A stretch of 51,234 nucleotides of DNA from Streptomyces sp. DH37 (GCF_029813835.1 NZ_JARVKV010000051.1:1-51234), one strand, 5' to 3'; numbered from the stretch's first letter, positions 41,429 through 50,260 are shown. The notes: generated by a model from the sequence alone, not told the origin. Numbers and translations: made by a program.

Positions 41429-42745
41429 ATGCGTGCGGTGGGCGACACGGGGAGGGACGTGGGCAGGAGCGGGGCGCGCGCCGGGACGGGCGGCGGGACG
41501 GGCGGCGGAGTCACCGGCGGGGCCGCCGCGGGCGCGCCCCTGCTCGGCGATCTGATGCCCTGGTCGGTCCGGCCGCCGCGGCCGGGCCGGGACTGGGTGA
41601 CGGCGCCGGACGCGGCGTCGCTGAAGGCCCGCTGGGCCGCGCTGCTGCGGGCCTCCGGCGGCGAGCGCGAGGCGCTGTTCGTGCCCACCCGCGCCCGGAC
41701 CACCCGCACCCCCGCCCCCCAGCTGCCGGGCCCGGCCGGGGGCGCGGGCGCCTCCACCGTCCGGCTGGAGCGGGAGGACGGGCCGTGCCCCGAGCCGGTG
41801 CGGGTGCTGTGCGGGCCGTACGACCGGCAGTGGCTGATACCGGACCACCGCCTCCTCGACGCCGCCCGGCCGGAGCTGTGGCGGGTCGCCGACGACCGGC
41901 AGATCCATCTGGTCGAGACCGCCGCCGCGCCCCGCTCCCCCGCCCCGGAGCCGGTCTTCACCGAACTGCTCCCGGTCGGCGGCCCCTCCGCCGTCCGCCC
42001 CGGCCGCGTACGCCCCCTCTACCGGCGCCCCGGCGGGCGCGAGCCCAACCTCGCACCGGGTCTGCTCGGCCTGCTGGCCGGGGCGCTGGGCACGCCCGTG
42101 ACGGCCGAGGACCTCCTCGCCTGGACCGCCGCCGCGGTCCGCCCCGCCCCCGCCGGGCTCGCCGTACCGCTCACCGCGGACCGCGAGGTGTGGGAGGAGG
42201 GGGTCGCGCTGGGCCGCCGCGCGCTGTGGGCGCACACCCGCGGCGCCCGCTGCGGCGACGGCGGCCGTCCGCGTCTGCCGGGCGGGCGGCGGCCCTACGT
42301 ACGGGCCGCGCTGCCCGGGCGTCCCGCCCCGGACGGGTTGCGCTACGACGCGGACGAGGAGGCGCTGTGGGTGGGGGAGGGCCGGATAGCGCCGGTGGCG
42401 CGGAGCGCCTGGGAGTTCGAGGCGGGCGGCGTCCGCGTGCTCGAGGAGTGGTTCGCGCGGCGTACGGCGCCGGCGGCGCCCGGCACGCTGGAGGCGGTGC
42501 GCCCGAAGGCGTGGCCGCCGGAGTGGACCTCGGAGCTGCTGGAGCTGATCACCGTGCTCACCCTCCTCGGCGGGCTCCGGGACGCCCGGGCGGAGTTCGC
42601 CGGCCGGCTGGCCGGGCGTCCGGCCGTCGACGCCGCCGCGCTGCGCGGGGCCGGGGTGCTGCCTCCGCCACCGGGGTCACGGCGTCCGGCCTCGGTCCTG
42701 GACCACCGCGAGGAGGGCCCGGACGGCCAGCTGGCCCTGCTGTGA
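41429..42745 (+). CDS. Type ISP restriction/modification enzyme C-terminal-like protein
   Basis: A 438-aa protein of the streptomycete family usually annotated as type ISP restriction/modification enzyme. It matches only the C-terminal target-recognition-like part, for example LLGDLMPWSVRPPRPGRDWVTAPDAASLKARWAALL, LYRRPGGREPNLAPGLL and LPGGRRPYVRA ... YDADEEALWVGEGRIAPV. There is no helicase, nuclease or methyltransferase motif (no DPPY/NPPF), so it cannot act as a complete restriction system alone. The ATG at 41429 lacks a Shine-Dalgarno; TAGCAT at 41425-41430 is 7 nt before GTG 41438, a possible leaderless start. Confidence 0.7.
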   Translation: MRAVGDTGRDVGRSGARAGTGGGTGGGVTGGAAAGAPLLGDLMPWSVRPPRPGRDWVTAPDAASLKARWAALLRASGGEREALFVPTRARTTRTPAPQLPGPAGGAGASTVRLEREDGPCPEPVRVLCGPYDRQWLIPDHRLLDAARPELWRVADDRQIHLVETAAAPRSPAPEPVFTELLPVGGPSAVRPGRVRPLYRRPGGREPNLAPGLLGLLAGALGTPVTAEDLLAWTAAAVRPAPAGLAVPLTADREVWEEGVALGRRALWAHTRGARCGDGGRPRLPGGRRPYVRAALPGRPAPDGLRYDADEEALWVGEGRIAPVARSAWEFEAGGVRVLEEWFARRTAPAAPGTLEAVRPKAWPPEWTSELLELITVLTLLGGLRDARAEFAGRLAGRPAVDAAALRGAGVLPPPPGSRRPASVLDHREEGPDGQLALL

Positions 42746-42828
42746 CCGGGCGCCGCGCCCCGTCGTCCGCGGCCGGCCCCGGCAGGGAAGCGGGAGCGGG
42801 CGGGCACGGCCGGACGGCCGTGGGAAGA

Positions 42829-42914
42829 CCTCCAAGGGCACGGAAGGGCACGGAAAGGACCTGGAAGGGCGCGGAAAGGGCGCGGAGGGACGCGGAGGGA
42901 CGCGGAGGAACGGA
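42829..42914. repeat. Degenerate GA-rich tandem repeats
   Basis: About eight imperfect units of 9-11 nt around GGAAGGGCACGG / GGAGGGACGC. They lie in the gap between the type ISP-like gene and the small convergent gene. Confidence 0.7.
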
Positions 42915-42920
42915 CGGGGG

Positions 42921-42963
42921 CCGGGCGGCTGCGCCCGGCCCACCGCGGGGAGGCCGGCCTCCC
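42921..42963. terminator. Double hairpin between convergent genes
   Basis: CCGGGCG-GCTG-CGCCCGG (42921-42938) is followed by the perfect palindrome GGGAGGCCGGCCTCCC (42948-42963). It can terminate both the type ISP-like gene and the small gene at 42999. Confidence 0.6.
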
Positions 42964-42998
42964 GGGCTCTGCGCCGGGCCCGGGGTTCCGCTCCCGCT

Positions 42999-43265
42999 CT
43001 AGGCGTGCCCGCCGAAGAGGGAGCGCCGCAGCCGGCGCAGCGGCGCGAAGAGGGACACCCGCGCGCCCCGGTTCCGCGACCGGACGTGCGCCGCGTCGCG
43101 CGCGGTCAGTTCGCGCATGAGCAAGGTCGCCTCCGCCGTGTCATGCTGGGGGACGGCGGGACCCGCCAGCACGCTCAAGTGCCGGTCGAGGCGCGAACTG
43201 GTCGCACCGCTCCCGCACTGGACCGCAGGGACCCGCGCCCTGCTGCGCACCGTTATCTGTTCCAT
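42999..43265 (-). CDS. Small hypothetical basic protein
   Basis: An 88-aa basic protein of unknown function, beginning MEQITVRSRARVPAVQCGSGA and ending LFAPLRRLRRSLFGGHA. The amphipathic Arg-rich C-terminus could touch membrane or nucleic acid; that is inference. GGGGAG sits 6-7 nt upstream of the ATG. It is divergent from the Ser/Thr kinase gene, with 177 nt between. Confidence 0.65.
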   Translation of the reverse strand: MEQITVRSRARVPAVQCGSGATSSRLDRHLSVLAGPAVPQHDTAEATLLMRELTARDAAHVRSRNRGARVSLFAPLRRLRRSLFGGHA

Positions 43266-43442
43266 GACACTCCCCACCCAAACGAGGGCTCCCGGCCCGG
43301 GCAGGCTAACCCTATCTCCCGACCGTGACCCACGGGTATTCCGGCCACTCGATTCACCTTCCCCGCAAGGGGGTTGACGAACACCGTACGAGACAACAGC
43401 ATCCGATCGACCCCATGACGGGGCCGGGGACGGGGGACGACG
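43266..43442. promoter_or_regulatory. Divergent promoter gap before the kinase
   Basis: TTGACG at 43374-43379 on the plus strand is a good -35 candidate for the kinase gene. No clear -10 is placed 16-18 nt beyond it, so the call is weak. Nothing else was seen. Confidence 0.3.
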
Positions 43443-44516
43443 ATGAACACCGGTGACACCGGACGGCTGCTCGCCGACCGGTACCGCCTCACCGCCGAGC
43501 TGGGCCGCGGCGAGGTGGGCGTGGTCTGGCAGGGGCGCGACGAGGTGCTGGGACGCGAGGTCGCGGTCAAGGAGATCCGGGCGGCGGAGGAGCTCTCCCC
43601 GGCCGAGGTGCGCACCCTCTACGCCGGGCTGGAGCGGGAGGCCATGACGGCCGGGCGCATCTCCCACCGCAACGCCACCACCGTCCACAACGTGGTGGTC
43701 GAGGACGGCCGCCTGTGGATCGTGATGGAACTGGTACCGGGCCTGTCGCTGGCCGCCGTGCTGGAGGCCGAGGGGCCCATGTCCCCGCCCCGCGCCGCGC
43801 GGATCGGCGCCGAGGCGGTCTCGGCGCTGCGCAGCGCGCACGAGGCGGGCATCACCCACCGCGACATCAAGCCCTCCAACATCCTGCTGGGCAACGACGG
43901 GCGCGTCGTCCTCACCGACTTCGGCACCGCGCTGGTGAAGGCCGACACCGCGCACGACCGGCCCGGGGCGCCGGTCGGCCGGCCGGAGTTCCTGTCCCCG
44001 GAGTGCGCGCGGGGCCAGGCCCCCGGCCCCGCCGCGGACCTGTGGGCCCTGGGCGTCCTGCTGTACCTGGCCGTGGAGGGCGTCTCGCCGTTCCGCCGCG
44101 ACACGCCCGAGGAGACCCTGCGCTCCCTCGCCTCGTACACCGACGCCGATCTCCCGCCCGTGCGGCGGGCGGGCCCGCTGGCGCCGGTGCTGGAGGGGCT
44201 GCTGCGGGCGGATCCGGCCGAGCGCGCGACCGCCGCCCAGGGGGAGCGGCTGCTGCGCGTGGCCGCGGCCGGCGGCGGCCCGCGGGCGGCGGCTCCCCCG
44301 CCCTCTGCGGAGCCCGTGCGGTCCGCGTCCGGCGAGGACGGGGACGGGGGCGAGGACGGGCGCCGGGGCGCGCCGGGCGCGGCTCCCGGGACGCGGGAGC
44401 CGTCCGCGCCGTCCTCCTGGGACGCCGACCGGGGGCCGCGCGGGGTGCTGGCGCTCGTCGCCGGGCTGCTGGTCCTGCTGCTGGCCGCCCTCGCCGTGGC
44501 CGTCGTCCTGCGCTGA
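43443..44516 (+). CDS. Membrane-anchored Ser/Thr protein kinase
   Basis: A 357-aa Hanks-type kinase. Gly-rich loop LGRGEVGVVW, Lys43 (VAVKEI), catalytic HRDIKPSN (139-146) and DFG (159-161) are intact, so it should be active. After residue 270 comes an Ala/Pro/Gly/Asp linker, then one C-terminal membrane helix (VLALVAGLLVLLLAALAVAVVLR) with almost no outside part. This topology means it has no extracellular sensor domain such as PASTA. It lies upstream of the AAA ATPase and NADAR genes (gap 110 nt). Confidence 0.93.
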   Translation: MNTGDTGRLLADRYRLTAELGRGEVGVVWQGRDEVLGREVAVKEIRAAEELSPAEVRTLYAGLEREAMTAGRISHRNATTVHNVVVEDGRLWIVMELVPGLSLAAVLEAEGPMSPPRAARIGAEAVSALRSAHEAGITHRDIKPSNILLGNDGRVVLTDFGTALVKADTAHDRPGAPVGRPEFLSPECARGQAPGPAADLWALGVLLYLAVEGVSPFRRDTPEETLRSLASYTDADLPPVRRAGPLAPVLEGLLRADPAERATAAQGERLLRVAAAGGGPRAAAPPPSAEPVRSASGEDGDGGEDGRRGAPGAAPGTREPSAPSSWDADRGPRGVLALVAGLLVLLLAALAVAVVLR

Positions 44517-44626
44517 GCGCCCGCCGGTCCCCGGTCGGCGTCCCAGGGGGACCGCACCGCGCCCCGCCCGGCGACGGCGCCGGAAACCTGCGTGCGCGGG
44601 GACCGCCCGTGCCGGATCATGGGGCC

Positions 44627-45748
44627 ATGTGTGCCGACCGCCGTGCCGTGCCGACCGAGGACTCGCTGCCCATCCGCCTCAACATCGACGACAACGACTC
44701 CCCCTCCGACGTCATCGACGCCCTGTTCCTGGGCCGCTTCACCACCGGCGAGCAGCCGCACGCCCGCAGCCGTTCGGTGGAGCGGGTCAGGAAGGGCACG
44801 GCACTGCTGCCGCCGGGCGCGACCGTGCTGCGCTCCGCCCGCGACGGCGACCGCGGCGCGACGCTGGCCGAGGGCGACGGCTGGACGGTGCTGGTCTCCC
44901 GCTGGAACCGCGGCGCCGACGTGACCGTGACGGCCGTCAGCGAGGACCTGGCGGAGCGGACGCTGAAGTCCGCGGTGGACGGCGCCGAGGACGAGCCGGA
45001 GCCGCAGCCGGACGACGTCACCATGGGCTTCTGGTACAACTCCCCGCGGCGCGGCCCGTACCGCACCACGCGCCGGATCACCGCCGGGAGCTGGGAGCGG
45101 ATCCGCGGCAACTACACGGCGCCGGTCGCCGAGGCGCTGGACGGGCTGATGAAGACGACCCCGGACGACATCGCGGGGCGGCTGCTGCTGCTCCACGGCC
45201 CGCCGGGCACCGGCAAGACCTCCGCCCTGCGGACGCTGGCGCGCTCCTGGCGGGAGTGGTGCCAGGTCGACTGCGTACTGGATCCGGAGCGGCTGTTCAA
45301 CGAGGTCGGCTATCTGATGGACATCGCCATCGGCGAGGACGACGGCGCGCCGGGCCTGCCGGGCGGGGAGCGCTGGCGGCTGCTGCTCCTGGAGGACTGC
45401 GACGAGCTGATCCGCGGCGAGGCCAAGCACGCCACCGGCCAGGCCCTCTCCCGTCTGCTGAACCTGACCGACGGGCTGCTGGGCCAGGGCCGCAACGTCC
45501 TGGTGGGCCTGACGACCAACGAGGACCTGGAGCGGCTGCACCCGGCGGTGGTGCGGCCCGGCCGCTGCCTGGCCCGCATCGAGGTCGGTCCGCTGACGCG
45601 CGCGGAGGCCGTGAACTGGCTCGGCACGGACGAGGGCGTGGGCCGCGACGGGGCGACCCTGGCCGAGCTGTACGCGCTGCGCCGCGGCTCGGGTCCGGCC
45701 TCGGTGCCGCCGCAGCCGGGGCGGCCGGACGAGGGGATGTACCTGTGA
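44627..45748 (+). CDS. AAA-type ATPase with N-terminal DUF5925-like domain
   Basis: A 373-aa cytosolic ATPase. The N-terminal about 130 residues (SLPIRLNIDDNDSPSDVIDALFLGRF and following) match the actinobacterial DUF5925 type. The C-terminal ATPase has Walker A GPPGTGKTS (191-199), Walker B LLLLEDCDEL (near 256-260), and a sensor stretch GLTTNEDLERLHPAVVRPGR with the arginine finger-like motif. It may remodel or unfold a partner. The start is likely leaderless: GATCAT ends 6 nt before the ATG and no clear Shine-Dalgarno is seen. It overlaps the NADAR gene by four bases (GTGA). Confidence 0.88.
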   Translation: MCADRRAVPTEDSLPIRLNIDDNDSPSDVIDALFLGRFTTGEQPHARSRSVERVRKGTALLPPGATVLRSARDGDRGATLAEGDGWTVLVSRWNRGADVTVTAVSEDLAERTLKSAVDGAEDEPEPQPDDVTMGFWYNSPRRGPYRTTRRITAGSWERIRGNYTAPVAEALDGLMKTTPDDIAGRLLLLHGPPGTGKTSALRTLARSWREWCQVDCVLDPERLFNEVGYLMDIAIGEDDGAPGLPGGERWRLLLLEDCDELIRGEAKHATGQALSRLLNLTDGLLGQGRNVLVGLTTNEDLERLHPAVVRPGRCLARIEVGPLTRAEAVNWLGTDEGVGRDGATLAELYALRRGSGPASVPPQPGRPDEGMYL

Positions 45749-46335
45749 GGCCCGGCGGGAGCGCGTACGACCGGGTGGCGGAGCTGGTCGGGCGGCAGGC
45801 GCGCGGTGAGCGGCTCCGCTACGTCCACTTCTGGGGGCACACCCCGCGGCGGGGCCGGGGGGACGGCTCGCCCGGTCCCTGGTGCCTCAGCCAGTGGTGG
45901 CCCGCGCCGTTCACGGTGGAGGGCGTCGAGTACGCCACCGCGGAGCACTGGATGATGGCCTGCAAGGCACGGCTGTTCGGCGACGCGGAGGCCGAGGAGC
46001 GGGTGCTCGCCGCGGCGGACCCGGGCGCCGCCAAGGCGGCGGGCCGCACGGTGCGGGGCTTCGACGAGGAGGTCTGGGCACGGCACCGCTTCGGGATCGT
46101 GGTCGAGGGCGGCGTCCACAAGTTCGGGCAGGACGCCGGGCTGCGCGCGTACCTGCTGGCCACCGGAGACGGTGGAGGCGGGCGGGTGCTGGTGGAGGCC
46201 AGTCCGCTGGACCGGGTGTGGGGCATCGGGCTGGCCGCGGACGACGAGCGGGCGGCCGATCCGGCGCGCTGGCGCGGACTCAACCTGCTGGGCTTCGCGC
46301 TGATGGAGGCCCGGGAGCGGCTGGCGGCGGGCTGA
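45745..46335 (+). CDS. NADAR domain protein (YbiA-like)
   Basis: A 196-aa NADAR protein. It shows FWGHTP, LSQWWPAPFTVEGVEYATAEHWMMACKARLFGD, GFDEEVWARHRFGIVVEGGVHKFGQ and LVEASPLDRVWGIGL, the conserved blocks including the catalytic Glu region. Known family members are N-glycosidases acting on riboflavin intermediates or removing ADP-ribose from guanine in DNA. Which role applies here is unknown. GTG start with GAGGGGA upstream, four-base overlap with the ATPase gene, so the two proteins are made together. Confidence 0.9.
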   Translation: MRPGGSAYDRVAELVGRQARGERLRYVHFWGHTPRRGRGDGSPGPWCLSQWWPAPFTVEGVEYATAEHWMMACKARLFGDAEAEERVLAAADPGAAKAAGRTVRGFDEEVWARHRFGIVVEGGVHKFGQDAGLRAYLLATGDGGGGRVLVEASPLDRVWGIGLAADDERAADPARWRGLNLLGFALMEARERLAAG

Positions 46336-46363
46336 CGCCCGCCGGCCCCCTCCGCGTCAGCCC
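46329..46363. terminator. Bidirectional terminator containing both stop codons
   Basis: GGGCTGACGC (46329-46338) pairs with GCGTCAGCCC (46354-46363) over a 15-nt loop. The NADAR and GntR stop codons lie within the two arms. Confidence 0.75.
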
Positions 46364-46737
46364 TCCCGTCCGTACTCGGCGCCTATCGCCTCCTCGACGG
46401 CGGCGAGCGCGGCGGTCCGGTCCAGGCCCAGGCGGCGGGCCCGCCGGGCGTACGTCCGCGCCGCCTCGGCGGCCTCGCGGGCGGCGGCGTCCCCGGTGGC
46501 GGCGACGAAGGTGCCGTGGCGGCCGCGGGTCTCGATCACCCCGTCGGACTCCAGCGCGCGGTACGCCTTGGCCACCGTGTTGGCCGCCAGTCCCAGTTCC
46601 TCGGCGAGTCCGCGCACGGTGGGCAGCCGGTATCCGGCCGGCAGCCCGCCCCCGCGGGCCTGCTCGGCGATCTGGGCGCGCACCTGCTCGTAGGGGGCGG
46701 TGGGGGCGTCCGGGTCGACGGTGAGTCTCAGGGGCAC
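46357..46737 (-). CDS. GntR-family regulator, YtrA type
   Basis: A 126-aa short GntR protein. The winged helix (YEQVRAQIAEQARGGGLPAGYRLPTVRGLAEELGLAANTVAKAYRALESDGVIETRGRHGTFV) occupies most of it; a helical tail of about 45 residues follows for dimerisation, as in YtrA regulators. YtrA members usually sit next to ABC transporter genes, but none is here. GTG start with AGGAGAAG upstream. It converges with NADAR. Confidence 0.9.
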   Translation of the reverse strand: MPLRLTVDPDAPTAPYEQVRAQIAEQARGGGLPAGYRLPTVRGLAEELGLAANTVAKAYRALESDGVIETRGRHGTFVAATGDAAAREAAEAARTYARRARRLGLDRTAALAAVEEAIGAEYGREG

Positions 46738-46794
46738 GGCTGCTTCTCCTGCGGCGGGGTCGGGCGTCGGGTGCGTCGATTGTGCACCAGCGCG

Positions 46795-48192
46795 TCAGCC
46801 GCGCTCCCAGGTCCCGGTCTCCAGCGCCCAGCCGTACTCCGGCCGGCCCTTCGCGCCGCTCGTGCGGAAGGGCCGGCCGCCGTCGTCGATGCGGAGGGTG
46901 CCGCCGCCTCCCCCGCCGCTCCACTCCAGTTCGATGTACCAGTCGCAGTCGCAGCCCTCGGTCCGCGCCTCCACGCGCAGCGCGAGGGGGTCGTCGGCGG
47001 TGACGCGGTACGGCAGGCGGGTGGCGGGCAGGCGTCGGCCGCCGTCGCCGTCGTAGCCGTCCACGGGTTTCGCCAGCGGGCGCGGGGCGTCCAGGTCGAC
47101 GGAGAAGGCGGCCGGGGAGAGGGATCCGCCGCAGCCGCCGTTCATCGCGAAGGACGACCGGGCCGGGGGCGTACGGCGGGCCGCCACCCGGACGTGCACG
47201 GCCTCGACCACGACGGGGGCCGTCCCGGTGCCGTGCACGGTGGCCTCCACGATGGTCTCGCCGCCGTGCACGGCGTCCAGGGAGCGGGCCCAGCCGGCCG
47301 CGTCCTGCTCCACCGGGGGCGGGGGGACGCGGGAGGGCGGCAGGTCGATCAGGTAGCGGTGGTCGCAGCCGTGCCGCCACACGTGGGAGCGGGCGGACCA
47401 GCTCGGCGGGGCCGCTCCCGGCGCGCCGCCGCGCCCGCGCTCCCGGGCGCTCCCGTCCGGCGCCCGGGAGGAGGCCGTCCGCGGCGCGCGGTCCGGCTCC
47501 GCGTCGCCTGCTGTGTTCCCGCCGTTCCCGCCGTTCCCGCCGTTTCCACCGTTCCCGGCCGGGGACGGGGGCGGGGCGGAACGGGAGGCGGGGGAGGACG
47601 GTGAGGCGTCGGGGCCGCCGGGGGTCCCCGGCGCGGGGACGGTGGGCCCGCCCACGGCGCGGCGCTCCGGACCGGTGCGGCCGGGGAGGGCGTTCACCGC
47701 GGCGGTGACCGCGACGACGAGGACCACGGCGAGTACGGCGAGCACGGCCGGCAGCGGCCACGGCGGCACCCGGCTGCTCCGCCCGGAGCCGGCCTCCGGC
47801 GCGCGTTCCGGCTCGGACTCGGGCTCCGGCTCGGGCGCGCGTTCCGGTTCGGAACCGGACTCGGACTCGGGCTCGGGTCCGGGCTCGGAACGCTCCTCGG
47901 GAGCGGGCTCCGCCGCCGGGCCCGGCCGCTCCGGCTCCCGTCCGCGCAGCGCGTCGGCCCGCATCCACCGCCGGTGCAGCTCCAGCAGCTCCTCCGGGGT
48001 CGCGCCGCACAGCCTCGCCAGCCGTTCCACCGGGGCGTACCGCGCGGGGACGGCCTTGCCGTTGCAGTAGCGGTGCAGCGTGGACGTGCTGGTGTGCAGC
48101 CGCCGCGCCAGCGTGCCGTAGCTGTGGCCCGACCGTTCCTTCAACTCCCTCAGGCAGGCGGCGAACTCCTCCGTCTCCCGCACGGTCCCCAT
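46795..48192 (-). CDS. Membrane-anchored HTH protein with external C-terminal domain
   Basis: A 465-aa protein in four parts. An N-terminal XRE-like HTH (about 8-70: CLRELKERSGHSYGTLARRLHTSTSTLHRYCNGKAVP) is followed by an acidic Pro/Glu repeat stretch (about 85-135, PESESGSEPERAPEPEPESEPER). One membrane helix is at 146-168. A Pro/Gly/Ser-rich linker including GNGGNGGNGG leads to an extracytoplasmic domain with conserved Cys (RHGCDHR, NGGCGG, EGCDCDW). It looks like a single-chain transmembrane sensor/regulator. GAGGGGGAGG precedes the ATG. Divergent from a secreted protein gene. Confidence 0.85.
   Translation of the reverse strand: MGTVRETEEFAACLRELKERSGHSYGTLARRLHTSTSTLHRYCNGKAVPARYAPVERLARLCGATPEELLELHRRWMRADALRGREPERPGPAAEPAPEERSEPGPEPESESGSEPERAPEPEPESEPERAPEAGSGRSSRVPPWPLPAVLAVLAVVLVVAVTAAVNALPGRTGPERRAVGGPTVPAPGTPGGPDASPSSPASRSAPPPSPAGNGGNGGNGGNGGNTAGDAEPDRAPRTASSRAPDGSARERGRGGAPGAAPPSWSARSHVWRHGCDHRYLIDLPPSRVPPPPVEQDAAGWARSLDAVHGGETIVEATVHGTGTAPVVVEAVHVRVAARRTPPARSSFAMNGGCGGSLSPAAFSVDLDAPRPLAKPVDGYDGDGGRRLPATRLPYRVTADDPLALRVEARTEGCDCDWYIELEWSGGGGGGTLRIDDGGRPFRTSGAKGRPEYGWALETGTWERG
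47513..47550. repeat. 9-nt tandem repeat encoding GNGG in the HTH membrane protein
   Basis: Four near-identical nonamers (CCGTTCCCG type) encode (GNG)n in the extracytoplasmic linker. Probably variable in length. Confidence 0.85.
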
Positions 48193-48372
48193 GGCCTCCC
48201 CCTCGTCCCCGCCGTTCCGGGAGCGCGTTCCAGGCGCGCGCGTTTCCACTGGTCAGCCTAGGCGCGAACGTTCCCGCGTCCCGCTTTCCGCGGCATCTGT
48301 TGCCACCGTGTGACAGGGCGGCGCAGGCTCACGGTGACAACCGCCGACACGACGATCCGGGGGGACCCGCAC

Positions 48373-49011
48373 ATGACCATCCGCACACGGCACGGCCGTA
48401 CCGCCACCGCCGCGGCGGTGGCGGCCGCCACCGTCACCGCACTGACCGCACTGACCGCCGCGGGCACGGCCCAGGCCGCGCCGGAGCGGAGCGCCGCACC
48501 GGGGTTCCTCTCCGCGGGGCAGCTTCCGCCGCACCCGTCCTCGCCCTGGTACGCGGGCGAGGTCACCCGGGGGCTCCCGGAGTTCCCGGTGTTCTGCCTG
48601 GAGGAGGCGCTGCCCGCGGAGGGCGCCTGGCACCGGCAGTTCGGCACGGAGTACGACACCTGGGCCGTACAGGTCTCGGTGCGGACGGCGGGCGACCGCG
48701 CGGCCCGCAGGCTGGCCGCCGCCGCCGAGGCGTCGGTGCGCGACTGCGCGGCCGACTACCTGGAGCGGTACCCGGAGGCCTCCGCCCAGTGGAAGGACTA
48801 CGGCCGTCTCGACGTCGAGGAGGGCGCCCACGTCTACGGCGTCCACACCGCCCAGCCGGAGTCCGAGCACGGGATCCACCTGTTCGGCGTGGGCCGCGAC
48901 GGACGCACCGTCACGGTCGTCGCCTGGGCGCAGATGGGCACCTTCGAGCACGCCCCGGTGAAGGGGTTCCGGAAGACGACGCGCACGGCGGTGGACCGGC
49001 TCCACGGCTGA
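48373..49011 (+). CDS. Secreted protein, PknH extracellular-domain-like
   Basis: A 212-aa exported protein: Sec signal peptide (TATAAAVAAATVTALTALTAAGTAQA), then a mature domain with two cysteines (VFCLEEAL and RDCAADYL). Segments WAVQVSVRTAGDRAARRL and GIHLFGVGRDGRTVTVVAWAQMG resemble the PknH_C-type ligand-sensing fold of actinobacterial kinases, though here detached from any kinase. Function unknown. GGGGGGA lies about 8 nt before the ATG. It is divergent from the membrane HTH protein, 180 bp apart. Confidence 0.75.
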   Translation: MTIRTRHGRTATAAAVAAATVTALTALTAAGTAQAAPERSAAPGFLSAGQLPPHPSSPWYAGEVTRGLPEFPVFCLEEALPAEGAWHRQFGTEYDTWAVQVSVRTAGDRAARRLAAAAEASVRDCAADYLERYPEASAQWKDYGRLDVEEGAHVYGVHTAQPESEHGIHLFGVGRDGRTVTVVAWAQMGTFEHAPVKGFRKTTRTAVDRLHG

Positions 49012-49033
49012 CCGGCGCCGGACGCCGCCGGGG

Positions 49034-49078
49034 GCGAGGGGCCCCGTCACCGCCGCGGGGCGGGGCGGGGTCCCTCGC
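49034..49078 (+). terminator. Terminator after the secreted protein gene
   Basis: GCGAGGG (49034-49040) pairs with CCCTCGC (49072-49078) around a G/C-rich loop that can pair internally. Confidence 0.6.
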
Positions 49079-49080
49079 GG

Positions 49081-49128
49081 CGTTCCCGTTCCGCGTTCCC
49101 GTTCCCGTTCCCGTTCCGCGTTCCGCCC
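49081..49128. repeat. CGTTCC simple repeat
   Basis: About eight copies of CGTTCC/CGTTCCC in the gap between the secreted protein gene and the marR stop. Confidence 0.9.
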
Positions 49129-49130
49129 GC

Positions 49131-49586
49131 TCAGTCGCGCAGCCGGCGGCCGACCTTCCCGAGCGCCTCGGCGAGCACGGCGAGCTGTTCGCGGTCGAGG
49201 ACGTCGATGAGCGTCTCGCGCACCGCCGCCACGTGCCCGGGGGCGGCTCGGTGGAGCAGTGCGCGCCCGGAGTCGGTGAGGACGGCGAAGACGCCGCGCA
49301 CGTCGGTGGGGCAGGCGCGCCGCCGCACCAGGCCGCGCCTCTCCAACTGGCCGACCTGGTAGGTCAGGCCGCTCTTGGAGGTGATCAGCCGTTCGGCCAG
49401 CTCGGTCATGCGGATCTCGCCGCCGGGGGCCTCGGCGAGGTGGACCAGGATCTCGTACTGCGGATGGGACAGCCCCGCCTCGTCCTTGAGCTGCTGCTCC
49501 AGCCGCCGGGTGACGCGGTTGCCGGCCTCCAGGAAGCCCTGCCAGGCCGCCATCTCCAGCTCGTCCAGCCATCGGGGCTCGTTCAT
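49131..49586 (-). CDS. MarR-family regulator
   Basis: A 151-aa MarR protein. The winged HTH includes LSHPQYEILVHLAEAPGGEIRMTELAERLITSKSGLTYQVGQLERRGLVRRRACPTDVRG. It is divergent from doxX and the dioxygenase gene. The 104-bp gap has two copies of a TTCAAATTCGAA element in opposite orientation, which are very likely its operators. MarR proteins with a DoxX target often sense quinones, catechols or oxidants; here that is inference. Confidence 0.93.
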   Translation of the reverse strand: MNEPRWLDELEMAAWQGFLEAGNRVTRRLEQQLKDEAGLSHPQYEILVHLAEAPGGEIRMTELAERLITSKSGLTYQVGQLERRGLVRRRACPTDVRGVFAVLTDSGRALLHRAAPGHVAAVRETLIDVLDREQLAVLAEALGKVGRRLRD

Positions 49587-49606
49587 GCGTCCATCGTACG
49601 CGGTTG

Positions 49607-49660
49607 TTCAAATTCGAACCAAGCTGTACGCTCGCCACGACCGAGTGGTTCGAATTTGAA
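49607..49660. promoter_or_regulatory. Twin MarR operators, 42 bp apart
   Basis: TTCAAATTCGAA (49607-49618) and its exact reverse complement TTCGAATTTGAA (49649-49660) are 42 bp apart centre to centre, about four helical turns. The identity extends three more bases (CCA) on one side of each. They cover both divergent promoters. Confidence 0.85.
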
Positions 49661-49690
49661 TCACCACAGCGGCAGAGCAGGAGAACACGC

Positions 49691-50251
<561 letters not shown>

Positions 50252-50260
50252 CCCACCCGT

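Noticed and set aside
41429..42745. A complete restriction-modification defence system
   Set aside because: No methyltransferase, nuclease or helicase motif is present in it or its neighbours.
43715..44626. N-terminal extension of the AAA ATPase into the kinase gene
   Set aside because: That frame runs antiphase through the kinase coding region. The conserved ATPase sequence begins at ATG 44627.
49648..49664. GGTTCGAATTTGAATC considered as a tRNA T-arm
   Set aside because: No acceptor or anticodon stems surround it. It is one of two matching MarR sites.
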